Notes: generated by a model not told the origin, from the letters alone. A DNA stretch of 64,000 nucleotides from Geminicoccus harenae (GCF_019800005.1 NZ_JABGCL010000007.1:1-64000), one strand, 5' to 3'. Positions 1-8,633 are shown, counted from the stretch's first letter. A program made the numbers and translations.

Positions 1-287
1 TCGCCGAGGCGCGCCAGTACGGCAAGCCGGTGATCCCGTTCATCTGGCCGCAGATCCACAACTGGAACTCCGACGACGGCCGCAAGTACATGTCGGCCAA
101 CTTCTGGAAGACCCAGCTCAAGACCGTCCACGACCTGGCCGATGGCGTGGTGATCTGGGGCTCGATGACCCCGAAGAAGGGGGCCCGCGGCTGGGACAGC
201 TGGAAGAGCGGGGCGCCCTGGTGGAAGGTCACCAAGGAGTTCGCCAAGGCGAACGGCACCGCCAAGTTCAGCGGCTGCAAGGCGTGA
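1..287 (+). CDS. C-terminal end of an uncharacterised protein (5' end outside window)
   Basis: An open frame enters from the left edge (first full codon at base 3) and stops at TGA 285-287, giving about 94 residues. The visible part is rich in Trp (PFIWPQIHNW, VVIWGS, GWDSWKSGAPWW) and ends in a Cys-containing tail. A beta strand ending in 'DGVVIWGS' followed by an aromatic segment resembles the last strand of a TIM-barrel glycosidase, for example hyaluronidase-like proteins. That is a resemblance only, and I do not recognise the family. A hairpin terminator follows 21 bases after the stop. Confidence 0.45.
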   Translation, partial: AEARQYGKPVIPFIWPQIHNWNSDDGRKYMSANFWKTQLKTVHDLADGVVIWGSMTPKKGARGWDSWKSGAPWWKVTKEFAKANGTAKFSGCKA

Positions 288-308
288 GCCGAAGCTAGCC
301 CGAGGCGA

Positions 309-333
309 GGCCCCTGCCCTTCAGGCAGGGGCC
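309..333. terminator. Hairpin terminator between convergent genes
   Basis: A perfect 10-bp stem (GGCCCCTGCC / GGCAGGGGCC) with a 5-base loop lies between the stop of the first gene and the stop of the crotonase gene. No long T-run follows on either strand, but the position between convergent genes suggests it can serve both. Confidence 0.7.
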
Positions 334-349
334 TTCGTCGTCCAGGGCG

Positions 350-1132
350 CTAGCGTCCTCGCCAGATTGGGGCGCGCTTCTCGGCAAAGGCGGTCGGACC
401 CTCGATCGCGTCCTCCGAGCCGAGCATGGCCCGGTAGGCCGGGAGATCCCCGCTCTCCAGCAGCGCATAGGCATCGGCCAGCTTCATGGCCTCTGCGGCA
501 CGCGCGACCTCCAGCACCGCCGCCACCGCCAGTGGTGCGCCCTCGGCGATGGAGCGCGCCATGGCCATCGCCTCGGCCAGCAGATCGGCCGGTTCCACCA
601 CCCGGTTCACCAGCCCCCAGGCTTCCGCCTCCGCAGCGGCCAGCCGGCGGCCGGTCAGCAACAGCTCGATCGCACGCACCCGCGGCAGGCGCCTTGGCAG
701 GCGCAGGGTCGCGGCATCCGCGATCAACCCTACCCGGGTCTCCGGCAGCCAGAACCGGGCGTGCGCTGCCGCCACCACCAGGTCGCAGCACAGCGCCAGC
801 TCGAAGCCGCCGCCCACGGCCATGCCGTTGACCGCAGCGATGACCGGCTTGTTCAGGCCGGGCAGCCGGGCGATCCCGCCAAAGCCGCCCACCCCGTAGT
901 CGCTGTCGGGAGCCTCGCCGGCCGCAGCCGCGGCCAGGTCCCAGCCCGCCGAGAAGAACCGCTCCCCCGCCCCGGTCAGGATCGCCACGCGCAGGGCCGG
1001 ATCGTCGCGGAACCGGGCAAACGTCTCGCCCAGCAGCCGGCTGGTCGCGGCATCGATCGCGTTCGCCTTCGGCCGGTCGATCACGACCGTCAGGACCGGG
1101 CCTTCGACCGTGACGTTCAGCGGTCCGCTCAT
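350..1132 (-). CDS. Enoyl-CoA hydratase/isomerase family protein, CaiD-like (probable crotonobetainyl-CoA hydratase)
   Basis: A 260-residue crotonase-fold protein. The oxyanion-hole segment is at about 60-66 (FFSAGWDL) and the active-site helix GGGFELAL carries Glu111. A second acidic residue, Glu131, sits in LPETRVGL; these match the two catalytic glutamates of hydratases. The stretch GLIADAATLRLPRRLP and the downstream TGRR...WGLVNRVV resemble carnitinyl-CoA dehydratase CaiD. ATG at 1132 overlaps the stop of the upstream ligase gene (ATGA), so it is the last gene of a coupled operon. In context it would hydrate crotonobetainyl-CoA to carnitinyl-CoA. Family membership is firm; the substrate is inferred from neighbours. 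Confidence 0.88.
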   Translation of the reverse strand: MSGPLNVTVEGPVLTVVIDRPKANAIDAATSRLLGETFARFRDDPALRVAILTGAGERFFSAGWDLAAAAAGEAPDSDYGVGGFGGIARLPGLNKPVIAAVNGMAVGGGFELALCCDLVVAAAHARFWLPETRVGLIADAATLRLPRRLPRVRAIELLLTGRRLAAAEAEAWGLVNRVVEPADLLAEAMAMARSIAEGAPLAVAAVLEVARAAEAMKLADAYALLESGDLPAYRAMLGSEDAIEGPTAFAEKRAPIWRGR

Positions 1133-3159
1133 GGCTCCACCATCCTCAAAAGGGCATCTGCCGCCACCACGCCCTGCCCTTCCGGCCGGACCAGGATCGG
1201 GTTCACGTCCAGCTCCACCAGATGGTGCGCCTCGGCCTGGGCGAACGCCGCGAGGGCCAGGATCGCGGCTACCAGTGCGGGCCGGTCGCCTGGTGCAACG
1301 CCGCGATAGCCGGCGAGCAGCCGGCCGATGCGCAGCCCGTCCAGTGCCGCCTCCACCATCGCCCGGTCGACCGGCAGCAGGAGGATGCGGCTGTCGTCCA
1401 GCAGCTCGGCCAGCACGCCGCCCGCGCCCAGCACCAGGACCGGGCCGAAGCCCGGTTCGCGGACGATCCCCACGATGACCTCGGCGACGACGTCCGTGAT
1501 CATCCGCTCCACCAGGAAGTCCGGCCCGAGCGGCGCCATCGACCGGGCCGCGTCCTGGACCTGGTTGGCATCGAGCAGGCCCAGCGCCACCCCGCCCAGC
1601 TCCGACTTGTGCGTGACGCTGGGGCTGGCGGTCTTGAGGACCACCGGGTAGCCCAGCTCGTCCGCGGCCGCGCCACAGTCCGCGAGCGTCACCAGGCGTG
1701 CCGGCGGCACGGGCAGCCCATGGCGCGCCAGCAGCGCCTTCGCCTGGACCTCCCCCAGCAACACCGGCTGGCCCGCCGCCAGGCCGGGCATGGCACGGAG
1801 AGGCGGACCGCATGGCGGGGGGATGGACGCTGCCGCCACCGCTTCCAGCGCCTCGGCGATGCCCTGGAGCGGTGCGGTGCCCTCCTGCAGCAGCCGGCCA
1901 CGGCGGTCCTCGGGCAGGCATTCGGGCAGGGTCGCGACGACCGCGGCAGCCTGACCGGTCGTTTTAGCCGCCCGGCACCACGCGTCGACGGTAATGTTCC
2001 ACGAGGACGAGTTGCAGCCCTCATGGGTGGGGTAATCGACGATCAGCAGCGCGGTGTCGAATTCGTTCGCCAGCAAGGCGGAAAACGCCGTCTGGAGGCG
2101 GTCGCCCTGGCCCCAGATGAACGTCTGGTAATCCAGGGGATTATCGGGCCGGACCCGCCCGTCCAGGGCTTCTGCCACCGCCTGCGCATGGGCGGGGGCC
2201 AGGGGGGGCAGCTCCAGGCCCAGCCGCTCCGCCTGATCGGCCACCAGCCCCGCCTCGCCGCCGCTGCAGGATGCCGAGCAGATCCGCCGCCCGGGTCGCC
2301 GGCCATGCACGTGAAGCAGCTTCAGCGTCTCGAGCAGGGCCGCGACGCTCGACACCTGGGCGATGCCCAGCCGCTCGAAATAGGCGTCATAGACCCGTGC
2401 CGAACCGGCGAGCGTGCTGGTATGAGTCACGGCCGCCCGCGCACCTGCCGCCGAGCGGCCGGTCTTGAGCACCACGACCGGCTTGCCGGCCGCCTGGACC
2501 GCGGTAGCGGCGGCAGCAAAGGCCGGCGGATCGTCCAGGCCTTCCAGATGCAGCCCGATCGCGGTGATCCGCTCGTCCCGGGCGAGATGAGCCAGAAGCG
2601 GGGCGGCACCGAGCTGAGCCTGGTTGCCCAGGCTCGCCACCAGCGCGATCGGCACAGAGCGCTGCTGCATGGTGAGGTTGATCGCGATGTTGCCGCTCTG
2701 GCTCAGGATCGCGACCCCCCGCTCGATCGGCCGGACCCCATGCTCGTCCGGCCAGAGTGCCGACCGGTCCAGCCCGTTCAGGATGCCGTGGCAGTTGGGG
2801 CCCAGCAGCGGCATGTCGCCGGCCGCCGCCACCAGGGCCTGCTGTAATCCTGCGGCCCCGGTTTCGGCGAACTCCGAGCTGAAGCACACCACCCCGCCGC
2901 AGTCCTTTACCCGCAGCTCCGCCACGATCGCCGGGCAGGCCGGTGCCGGTACCGCCAGGAACGCGGCATCGATCCCGTCCGGCAGTTCTGCCACCGAGGG
3001 TACGGCGGCGATGCCGGCCACCTCGGCACGACTGGGCGAGACCGGATGGATCGTGCCGGCAAAGCCGATCCGGAGAAGCTGGGCGATGGCTGGGCCGGCA
3101 TAGCGGCCGGCGATCACTGCCACCCGGCGTGGTGCCAGGAGCCGGCCGAGCGGCCTCAT
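1129..3159 (-). CDS. ADP-forming acyl-CoA synthetase (acetate-CoA ligase family), probable gamma-butyrobetaine/carnitine-CoA ligase
   Basis: 676 residues in the order of NDP-forming acyl-CoA ligases. An N-terminal CoA-binding Rossmann domain (about 10-130) is followed by a succinyl-CoA-ligase-like domain with GPNCHG and the phosphohistidine segment AAVTHTSTLAGS, then a C-terminal ATP-grasp domain (about 460-676) with GAGGVLAEL and ELDVNPIL. It would activate a carboxylic acid with ATP and CoA. The start ATG at 3159 overlaps the acyl-CoA dehydrogenase stop. An open frame continues upstream, but it lies inside the dehydrogenase gene and encodes Arg/Gly-rich shadow sequence. The substrate (gamma-butyrobetaine, crotonobetaine or D-carnitine) is inferred from the operon. 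Confidence 0.85.
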   Translation of the reverse strand: MRPLGRLLAPRRVAVIAGRYAGPAIAQLLRIGFAGTIHPVSPSRAEVAGIAAVPSVAELPDGIDAAFLAVPAPACPAIVAELRVKDCGGVVCFSSEFAETGAAGLQQALVAAAGDMPLLGPNCHGILNGLDRSALWPDEHGVRPIERGVAILSQSGNIAINLTMQQRSVPIALVASLGNQAQLGAAPLLAHLARDERITAIGLHLEGLDDPPAFAAAATAVQAAGKPVVVLKTGRSAAGARAAVTHTSTLAGSARVYDAYFERLGIAQVSSVAALLETLKLLHVHGRRPGRRICSASCSGGEAGLVADQAERLGLELPPLAPAHAQAVAEALDGRVRPDNPLDYQTFIWGQGDRLQTAFSALLANEFDTALLIVDYPTHEGCNSSSWNITVDAWCRAAKTTGQAAAVVATLPECLPEDRRGRLLQEGTAPLQGIAEALEAVAAASIPPPCGPPLRAMPGLAAGQPVLLGEVQAKALLARHGLPVPPARLVTLADCGAAADELGYPVVLKTASPSVTHKSELGGVALGLLDANQVQDAARSMAPLGPDFLVERMITDVVAEVIVGIVREPGFGPVLVLGAGGVLAELLDDSRILLLPVDRAMVEAALDGLRIGRLLAGYRGVAPGDRPALVAAILALAAFAQAEAHHLVELDVNPILVRPEGQGVVAADALLRMVEP

Positions 3160-4316
3160 GCGCCGAGCGGCCGGAGCATGGCGCGGCTGATGATGTGCCG
3201 CTGGATCTCCGAGGTGCCCTCCCAGATCCGCTCCACCCTGGCATCCCGCCAGATGCGCTCCAGCGGCAGGTCCTCCATCAGCCCCATGCCCCCGAAGATC
3301 TGCAGGGCCTCGTCGGCGATGCGGCCCAGCGCCTCGCTGGCGGCGAGCTTGGCCATCGCCGCATCCTCGTCGCGCATCATCCGCTGGTCGTGGCGCCAGG
3401 CCGCCCACAGCGTCAGCAGCTCGGCCTGCTGCAGCAGGAGCTTCATGTCGGCCAGCTTGAAGCTCACCCCCTGGAACTTGCCGATCTGCTGGCCGAACTG
3501 GCGGCGCTGTGCGGCCCAGTCCGTCGCCAGCTCCAGCGCCCGATGCGAGCGCCCGAGGCAGGTCGCCGCCACCTGCAGCCTCGTGGCGCCCAGCCAGTCA
3601 TTGGCGACCTCGAAGCCCTTGTGCGGCTCGCCCAGCACCTGTTCGGCCGGCAGCCGGCAGTTCTCGAAGCGGAGCCGGCAGTTGTGGTAGCCGCGATGGC
3701 TGACCGAGACGTAGCCCGGCAGGACTTCGAAGCCGGGCGTGCCCTTGTCGACCAGGAAGGTGGTGATCCGCTTCTTTCGCCCGCGCGGCGTCTCCTCCTC
3801 GCCGGTGGCCGCGAACAGGATCACGAAGTCGGCGAGGTCGGCATGGCTGATGAAATGCTTCTCGCCGTCGATCACCCAGTCCGTGCCGTCCTGGCGCGCC
3901 GTGCACTTCATCGAGCGAACGTCCGAGCCGGCATCCGGCTCGGTCATCGCCAGGCAGTCGATCTTCTCGCCGCGGATCGCCGGGAACAGGTAGCGCTCGC
4001 GCTGCGCCCCGGTGCAGGCCTGCAGGATGTTGGAGGGCCTGGCCACCAGATAATGCAGCGCATAGGCGGCACGGCCGAGCTCGCGGTCGACCAGGCACAT
4101 GGAGACGGTATCCAGCCCGCCGCCGCCCAGCCCCTCCGGCATGTTGGCGGCATAAAGGCCGGCCTCCAGTGCCCGGTCGATGACCTGACGGACCAGTTCC
4201 GGGCGCACCGCCCGGGTCCGCTCGACCTCCGCCTCGAAGGGATAGAGCTCCTTCTCCACGAAGGCGCGCGTGGTCTCGACCAGCATTTCCTGCTCGCCGG
4301 AAAGCCCGAAATCCAT
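3156..4316 (-). CDS. Acyl-CoA dehydrogenase (probable gamma-butyrobetainyl-CoA dehydrogenase)
   Basis: 386 residues, normal length for a soluble FAD-dependent acyl-CoA dehydrogenase. The FAD/substrate motif AMTEPDAGSD lies in the first half and the C-terminal helix carries RIWEGTSEIQRH with the catalytic-base glutamate near 366. LPLERIWRDARVERIWEGTSEIQ is the family signature region. ATG 4316 (MDFGLSGEQE) was chosen because residues further upstream are Pro/Gly-rich shadow sequence and overlap the preceding gene. The gap to the upstream gene is 4 bases. In the operon it would form the 2,3 double bond of a betainyl-CoA thioester, giving crotonobetainyl-CoA; this substrate is inferred. Confidence 0.9.
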   Translation of the reverse strand: MDFGLSGEQEMLVETTRAFVEKELYPFEAEVERTRAVRPELVRQVIDRALEAGLYAANMPEGLGGGGLDTVSMCLVDRELGRAAYALHYLVARPSNILQACTGAQRERYLFPAIRGEKIDCLAMTEPDAGSDVRSMKCTARQDGTDWVIDGEKHFISHADLADFVILFAATGEEETPRGRKKRITTFLVDKGTPGFEVLPGYVSVSHRGYHNCRLRFENCRLPAEQVLGEPHKGFEVANDWLGATRLQVAATCLGRSHRALELATDWAAQRRQFGQQIGKFQGVSFKLADMKLLLQQAELLTLWAAWRHDQRMMRDEDAAMAKLAASEALGRIADEALQIFGGMGLMEDLPLERIWRDARVERIWEGTSEIQRHIISRAMLRPLGA

Positions 4317-4320
4317 GAGT

Positions 4321-5805
4321 TCAGCCCCTGCGCCGGATGCCGATGGTCCGCCCGGCATGGTCGGGCCGCGGAGCCTCGCGATGGACCGCGAAGATCGCCG
4401 TCAGCACCGCCATCACATCCGGCCGGATCGGGGCCGAGCGCTGTGCCTGCGTGTCGACATGCATGAGCATCTGCTCGGTGACGGCGATGCGCTCGCCGGT
4501 CACGTCGTGGAACATCTCGTGGAAGAGGTGCAGGCGCTTCTCGTCGAGGTCGAGGATCCGAGTCGTGTAGCGGAGCCGGTCGCCGGCCCCGACTTCCCGG
4601 AAGTAATTGATGTGGCTCTCGACCGTGTAGAAGCTGCTGCCGGAGGCCCGGTAGGCCTCGTCGATGCCGATGAAGCGGAACAGCGCGTCGGAGGCGTCGC
4701 CGAAGGCCCAGAGATAGGAGCCCTCGGACATGTGCCCGTTATAGTCGACCCAGGACGGGTTCACCCCGCCGCGATAGAGCTGGAGCGGCACGTCGATGCG
4801 CGTGCCGGGCGTCCAGCGCGGGTACGCGATCCTGCCGTAGAGCCCGGCTTCGTCGGCTGCCAGCGTGGCGCCGGCCCCCACTTTATGCGGATGCAGTGCC
4901 CGGATCACGTCGACCAGTGCTGCGTCGCGCTGGCGCTCCAGCTCCTTGATGCTGCGCCCGGCCGCCTGGGCCTCGCACCCCTCGACCATTCGCTCGATCA
5001 GCTCAGGCGTGAGGTCCGGCGCCTTCAGCCTGGTCCACGGCCATTGCAGGGCCGGGCCGAACATCTCCAGCATGGCGCGCATCCCGCCCTCGCCGCCGGC
5101 CAGGTGGAAGATCAGGCAGGTGCCCCAGAACGACCAGCGCAGGCCCGGGCCATAGGCGATGGCGGCGTCGATCTCGTCAGTGGAGGCGACACCGTCGTTC
5201 ACCATGTGCAGGGCCTCGCGCCAGAGCGCCTCCTGCAGCCGGTCGGAGATGTAGCCCTCGATCTCCTTGCGCACCTTGAGCGCGTGCATGCCGATCGACG
5301 TGTAGAACGCCATCGCCTGGTCGACCGCCGCCGGGTCGGTCTGCTTGCCGCCCAGCACCTCGCACAAGGGCAGGAGATAGACCGGGTTGAAGGGGTGGCC
5401 GATCACCACCCGCCCGGGATGGCGCAGCCCTGCCTGGATCTCGCTGGGCAGGAGGCCAGACGAGGACGAGGCCAGGATCACGTCCGGCCCGGCCACCCGG
5501 TCCAGTGCCTGGAACAGCTGCCGCTTCAGCTCGATCCGCTCCGGCGCCGATTCCTGCACCAAGTCGGCGCTGGCGGCGACCTCCTCCAGGCTCCGGACGA
5601 AGGTGAGCCTGCCGGGCGGCGGCAGGGGCGCCTGCACCAGCTTGGCCATGGCCGGCCAAGCATTCTCGACATTGGCGCGCAGCAGATCCTCGGCCCCCGG
5701 CGACGGGTCGCTCGCGACCACGTCCAGGCCGCGGAACAGGCAGCGCGCGGCCCAGCCAGAGCCGATCACCCCGGTACCGACGAGACCCACCGTCCTGATG
5801 GTCAT
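4321..5805 (-). CDS. lcdH: L-carnitine 3-dehydrogenase fused to a hotdog thioesterase domain
   Basis: 494 residues. Residues 1-320 form a 3-hydroxyacyl-CoA-dehydrogenase-type domain: NAD-binding GTGVIG at 10-15, GHPFNP with His137 and Glu149 in CEV. Residues about 337-480 form a 4-hydroxybenzoyl-CoA-thioesterase-like hotdog domain with VDYNGHM (Asp354). This two-domain layout is known for carnitine dehydrogenases of rhizobia, where the second domain acts on a betainyl- or carnitinyl-CoA thioester. The dehydrogenase oxidises L-carnitine to 3-dehydrocarnitine with NAD+. An AAGGAGG ribosome site lies 8 bases before ATG 5805. The next upstream gene is the dehydrocarnitine cleavage enzyme, which supports the call strongly. 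Confidence 0.9.
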   Translation of the reverse strand: MTIRTVGLVGTGVIGSGWAARCLFRGLDVVASDPSPGAEDLLRANVENAWPAMAKLVQAPLPPPGRLTFVRSLEEVAASADLVQESAPERIELKRQLFQALDRVAGPDVILASSSSGLLPSEIQAGLRHPGRVVIGHPFNPVYLLPLCEVLGGKQTDPAAVDQAMAFYTSIGMHALKVRKEIEGYISDRLQEALWREALHMVNDGVASTDEIDAAIAYGPGLRWSFWGTCLIFHLAGGEGGMRAMLEMFGPALQWPWTRLKAPDLTPELIERMVEGCEAQAAGRSIKELERQRDAALVDVIRALHPHKVGAGATLAADEAGLYGRIAYPRWTPGTRIDVPLQLYRGGVNPSWVDYNGHMSEGSYLWAFGDASDALFRFIGIDEAYRASGSSFYTVESHINYFREVGAGDRLRYTTRILDLDEKRLHLFHEMFHDVTGERIAVTEQMLMHVDTQAQRSAPIRPDVMAVLTAIFAVHREAPRPDHAGRTIGIRRRG

Positions 5806-5819
5806 GGCAGTGGCCTCCT

Positions 5820-6701
5820 TCAGCGCTGCCGCTTCAGGCCGAGCTTCTCGCGGGCCTCGCTCGGCGAGAGGGTCCGCCCGCCCAGGAGGCGGACGATCTC
5901 GCAGGCCCGCTGGACCAGGCTCCCGTTGGTGGCGGGTACCCCCTTGTCCAGCCACAGATTGTCCTCGAGGCCGACCCGGACATTGCCGCCCAGCAGCATG
6001 GCCTGCGCCACCATCGGCATCTGCATCCGGCCGATCCCGAAGGCGGCGAAATGCGAGCCCGGATGGAGCAGGTCGCGCATTGCGGTCATGGCGCGGATGT
6101 CGGCGGGTGCGCCGAACAGGATGCCCATGCAGAGCTGGAACAGGGCCGGCGTCTTGATCAGCCCCTCCTCGATCAGCGTGTTCGCCATCCAGACATGGCC
6201 CAGCTCGAACACCTCGATCTCCGGGCGCACGCCGACCTCGCGGATGATCCGCGCCATCTGGCGGAGCTGCTCGGGCGTGCTGACATAGGCGGCGCTCGCG
6301 TAATTCATCGAGCCGCAGTCCAGCGTGCAGATCTCCGGCCGCAGCTCCACGACATGGGTCAGCCGGTCCTCGACCGAGGCCATGTCGGTGCCCTCGCCGC
6401 CCCGCCAGGGTTCCTGGGGATCCGGCACGAAGTCGCCGCCCATGCCGGCGGTCAGGTTGAGGACGACGTCCACGCCCGAGGCGCGGACCCGCTCCACCAC
6501 CTCGCGATAAAGATGCGGGGCGCGCGCGGCCTTGCCGGTCTGGGGATCGCGGACATGGATATGGGCGATCGCGGCCCCGGCTTTGGCCGCGTCGATGCAA
6601 GCTGAAGCGATCTGCTCAGGGGTGACCGGGATCGCCGGGTGCCTGCCCACCGTGTCGCCGGCGCCGGTGACCGCGCAACTGACGATGACGTCCCGGTTCA
6701 T
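5820..6701 (-). CDS. BKACE-family beta-keto acid cleavage enzyme (probable dehydrocarnitine cleavage enzyme)
   Basis: 293 residues of the 3-keto-5-aminohexanoate cleavage (Kce/BKACE) TIM-barrel family. The zinc ligands sit in AHIHVRD (His47, His49), and the C-terminal VGLEDN glutamate is present. Family members condense a beta-keto acid with acetyl-CoA and release acetoacetate. With dehydrocarnitine as substrate the products are betainyl-CoA and acetoacetate, and the thioesterase domain encoded next door would release glycine betaine. It is the first gene of the operon, with AGGGAGG before ATG 6701. The family is certain; the substrate is assigned from the adjacent carnitine dehydrogenase and regulator. 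Confidence 0.9.
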   Translation of the reverse strand: MNRDVIVSCAVTGAGDTVGRHPAIPVTPEQIASACIDAAKAGAAIAHIHVRDPQTGKAARAPHLYREVVERVRASGVDVVLNLTAGMGGDFVPDPQEPWRGGEGTDMASVEDRLTHVVELRPEICTLDCGSMNYASAAYVSTPEQLRQMARIIREVGVRPEIEVFELGHVWMANTLIEEGLIKTPALFQLCMGILFGAPADIRAMTAMRDLLHPGSHFAAFGIGRMQMPMVAQAMLLGGNVRVGLEDNLWLDKGVPATNGSLVQRACEIVRLLGGRTLSPSEAREKLGLKRQR

Positions 6702-6790
6702 GCTGCCGCCTCCCTTGTTCTTGCGGCGAGCTTGGCATGACGCTCTGCTGCCCGTTTGACGAAACCGGCAATCTGCCTGAACTTTGCGGC

Positions 6791-7753
6791 ATGCTCGATC
6801 CCGTCACGCGCGCTGCCCCCGATCCGGTTGCGTTCCTGCTGCTGGACCGGTTCTCGATGATGGCGTTCACCTCCGCCATCGAGCCGCTGCGCGTCGCCAA
6901 TCGTGCCGCCGGCCGCGAGCTCTATCGCTGGCAGATCCTGAGCCTGGACGGGCAGCCGGTGCAGGCGAGCAACGGACTGGCGGTGCTGGCGGACGGGCCG
7001 CTGCCCGAGCACCGGACATTCGGCTCGTTGGTCGTGGTGGCGAGCTTTGAGCCGGAACGGTACGTGGTCGGCAGCATGCTCGCGCGGCTGCGCCGGCTGG
7101 CCCGGTTCGGCGTGGCGATGGGTGCGCTGGACACGGGCGTGTGGCCGCTGGCGGCAGCAGGCCTGCTGGATGGCTACCGCGCCACCCTGCACTGGGAGGC
7201 GGCACCGGGCTTCGCCGCCACGTTCCCGGCAGTCGAGCTCACCGCCAGGCTCTACGAGATCGACCGGGACCGCTTCACCAGTGCCGGCGGCACCTCGCCC
7301 TTCGACATGATGCTCCATCTGATCGGCCGGCGGCATGGCGAGACGCTGGCCAAGGCCGTCACCGAGCAGCTGGTCTCGGGCAGCGGGCGGGCCGGCGACC
7401 TGCCGCAGCGGCCGCGGATCGGGGCTAGGCTGGGCGTGCGGGACGGCCGGCTCGGGCGGGTGCTGGACGCGATCGAGCAGGATCCGGCGGGCGGCTGGCC
7501 GCTGCCGGTCCTGGCCCGCCACGCCGGCCTGTCGGTGCGCGGGCTCACCGGCCTGTTTCGCCGCGAGACCGGCCAGAGCCCGCACCGCTTCCTCCTGGAC
7601 CTGCGCCTGCGCCAGGCGCGCGACCAGCTCCTCGGCACCGACCGGACGGTGCGCGAGGTAGCGCTGGAGTGCGGCTTTGCCAGCCTGGAGCATTTCAGCC
7701 GCAGCTTTCACCGCCGCTTCGGCACCTCGCCCAGCGCGCTGCGCCGGCGCTGA
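6791..7753 (+). CDS. cdhR: GlxA-family AraC-type regulator, CdhR-like (carnitine catabolism activator)
   Basis: 320 residues: an N-terminal DJ-1/PfpI-like sensor domain (about 10-190, beginning [23 protein letters not shown]) and a C-terminal AraC helix-turn-helix pair (about 215-318, with [15 protein letters not shown] and [22 protein letters not shown]). CdhR of Pseudomonas has this architecture and activates carnitine genes. The gene is divergent from the operon, 89 bases away if ATG 6791 is used. ATG 6737 is in frame but would leave only 35 bases for two promoters, so 6791 is preferred. It probably controls the divergent operon and itself. It ends 4 bases before the convergent tusA-like gene. 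Confidence 0.85.
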   Translation: MLDPVTRAAPDPVAFLLLDRFSMMAFTSAIEPLRVANRAAGRELYRWQILSLDGQPVQASNGLAVLADGPLPEHRTFGSLVVVASFEPERYVVGSMLARLRRLARFGVAMGALDTGVWPLAAAGLLDGYRATLHWEAAPGFAATFPAVELTARLYEIDRDRFTSAGGTSPFDMMLHLIGRRHGETLAKAVTEQLVSGSGRAGDLPQRPRIGARLGVRDGRLGRVLDAIEQDPAGGWPLPVLARHAGLSVRGLTGLFRRETGQSPHRFLLDLRLRQARDQLLGTDRTVREVALECGFASLEHFSRSFHRRFGTSPSALRRR

Positions 7754-7757
7754 CGGC

Positions 7758-8006
7758 TCAGCCGCGCTCGATCAGGAAGCGGAACAGGCCTGGCTCGATC
7801 TCGCCCGCCTCGAGCAGCCGGTGGCCCGCCACCTGCGCGAAATCCGGAAAGTCGCGCAGGGCTGCGGGATCGGTCGCCAGCACCAGCAGAAGCTCGCCCG
7901 GCGCCATGGCGAGCAGGCGCTTGCGCGCCTTCAGCACCGGCAACGGGCAGGCCAGATGCCGCGCATCCAGCCGGGCCGGCTCCGGTGACCTCACCGTCTG
8001 TTCCAT
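7758..8006 (-). CDS. TusA-family sulfurtransferase-like protein
   Basis: 82 residues with the signature HLACPLPVLKARK; Cys20 in the Cys-Pro-x-Pro motif is the persulfide carrier of TusA/SirA-fold proteins. The whole protein is one SirA-like domain. Start ATG 8006 gives the usual short N-terminus; a longer in-frame version to 8057 is possible. It is divergent from mobB, 71 bases away, which hints at a shared role in molybdenum-cofactor or sulfur relay, but this is inference. TusA paralogues can also serve tRNA thiolation or dissimilatory sulfur metabolism. Confidence 0.82.
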   Translation of the reverse strand: MEQTVRSPEPARLDARHLACPLPVLKARKRLLAMAPGELLLVLATDPAALRDFPDFAQVAGHRLLEAGEIEPGLFRFLIERG

Positions 8007-8077
8007 CACCACTGCCGCCTCGCGATCCCGGCGCGGCAGTGGTACGCCCTCAGCCAATCAAGGGCCAGAGGCGGTTC

Positions 8078-8590
8078 ATGCGGATCTTCGGTGTCGTCGG
8101 GTGGAAGAACAACGGCAAGACCACGCTGGTCGTGCGGCTGGTCGAGCAGCTCACCGCAAGAGGCTTGCGGGTCTCGACGATCAAGCATGCGCACCACCAG
8201 CTCGACCTCGACCAGCCGGGCAAGGACAGCTACCGCCACCGTGCGGCCGGTGCCAGCGAGGTCATGCTGGCGACCAGCCAGCGCTGGATGCTGGTCCGCG
8301 AGCTGCGCGAGGCACCTGAGCCGGAGCTGGAGGAGCTGCTCGCCCGGATGACGCCGGTCGATCTGGTGCTGGTGGAGGGCTTCAAGCGCCACCGCCATCC
8401 CAAGGTCGAGGTGCACCGGGGCGAGCGCGGCACCCCGCTCCTGGCAGAGGAGGACCCGACGATCGTCGCGGTCGCCGCCGACGTGCCGCTGCCCGGCTGC
8501 CCCGTGCCGGTGGTGGGTCTGGACGACGTGGCGGCGGTGGTCGGGATCATCCTGCGGACCTGCGAGATCGAGGCGACGGGTCGGGCGTGA
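8078..8590 (+). CDS. mobB: Molybdopterin-guanine dinucleotide biosynthesis protein MobB
   Basis: 170 residues, a P-loop NTPase with GWKNNGKT (8-15), the conserved TIKHAHH segment and the DLVLVEGFKRHRHPKVEV block typical of MobB. It binds GTP and assists MobA in attaching GMP to molybdopterin. ATG 8078 places the P-loop at the usual distance from the N-terminus; an in-frame upstream extension to 7985 is Pro-rich and lacks family similarity. No mobA or molybdoenzyme gene is nearby. Confidence 0.92.
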   Translation: MRIFGVVGWKNNGKTTLVVRLVEQLTARGLRVSTIKHAHHQLDLDQPGKDSYRHRAAGASEVMLATSQRWMLVRELREAPEPELEELLARMTPVDLVLVEGFKRHRHPKVEVHRGERGTPLLAEEDPTIVAVAADVPLPGCPVPVVGLDDVAAVVGIILRTCEIEATGRA

Positions 8591-8633
8591 TCGGCCGGCG
8601 AACGGCGCCGGGCCCATGATCAGCCGTGCTCAT

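Noticed and set aside
3160-3408. N-terminal extension of the ADP-forming ligase
   Set aside because: The extension lies in the acyl-CoA dehydrogenase gene and is Arg/Gly-rich without domain similarity; ATG 3159 with an ATGA overlap is adequate.
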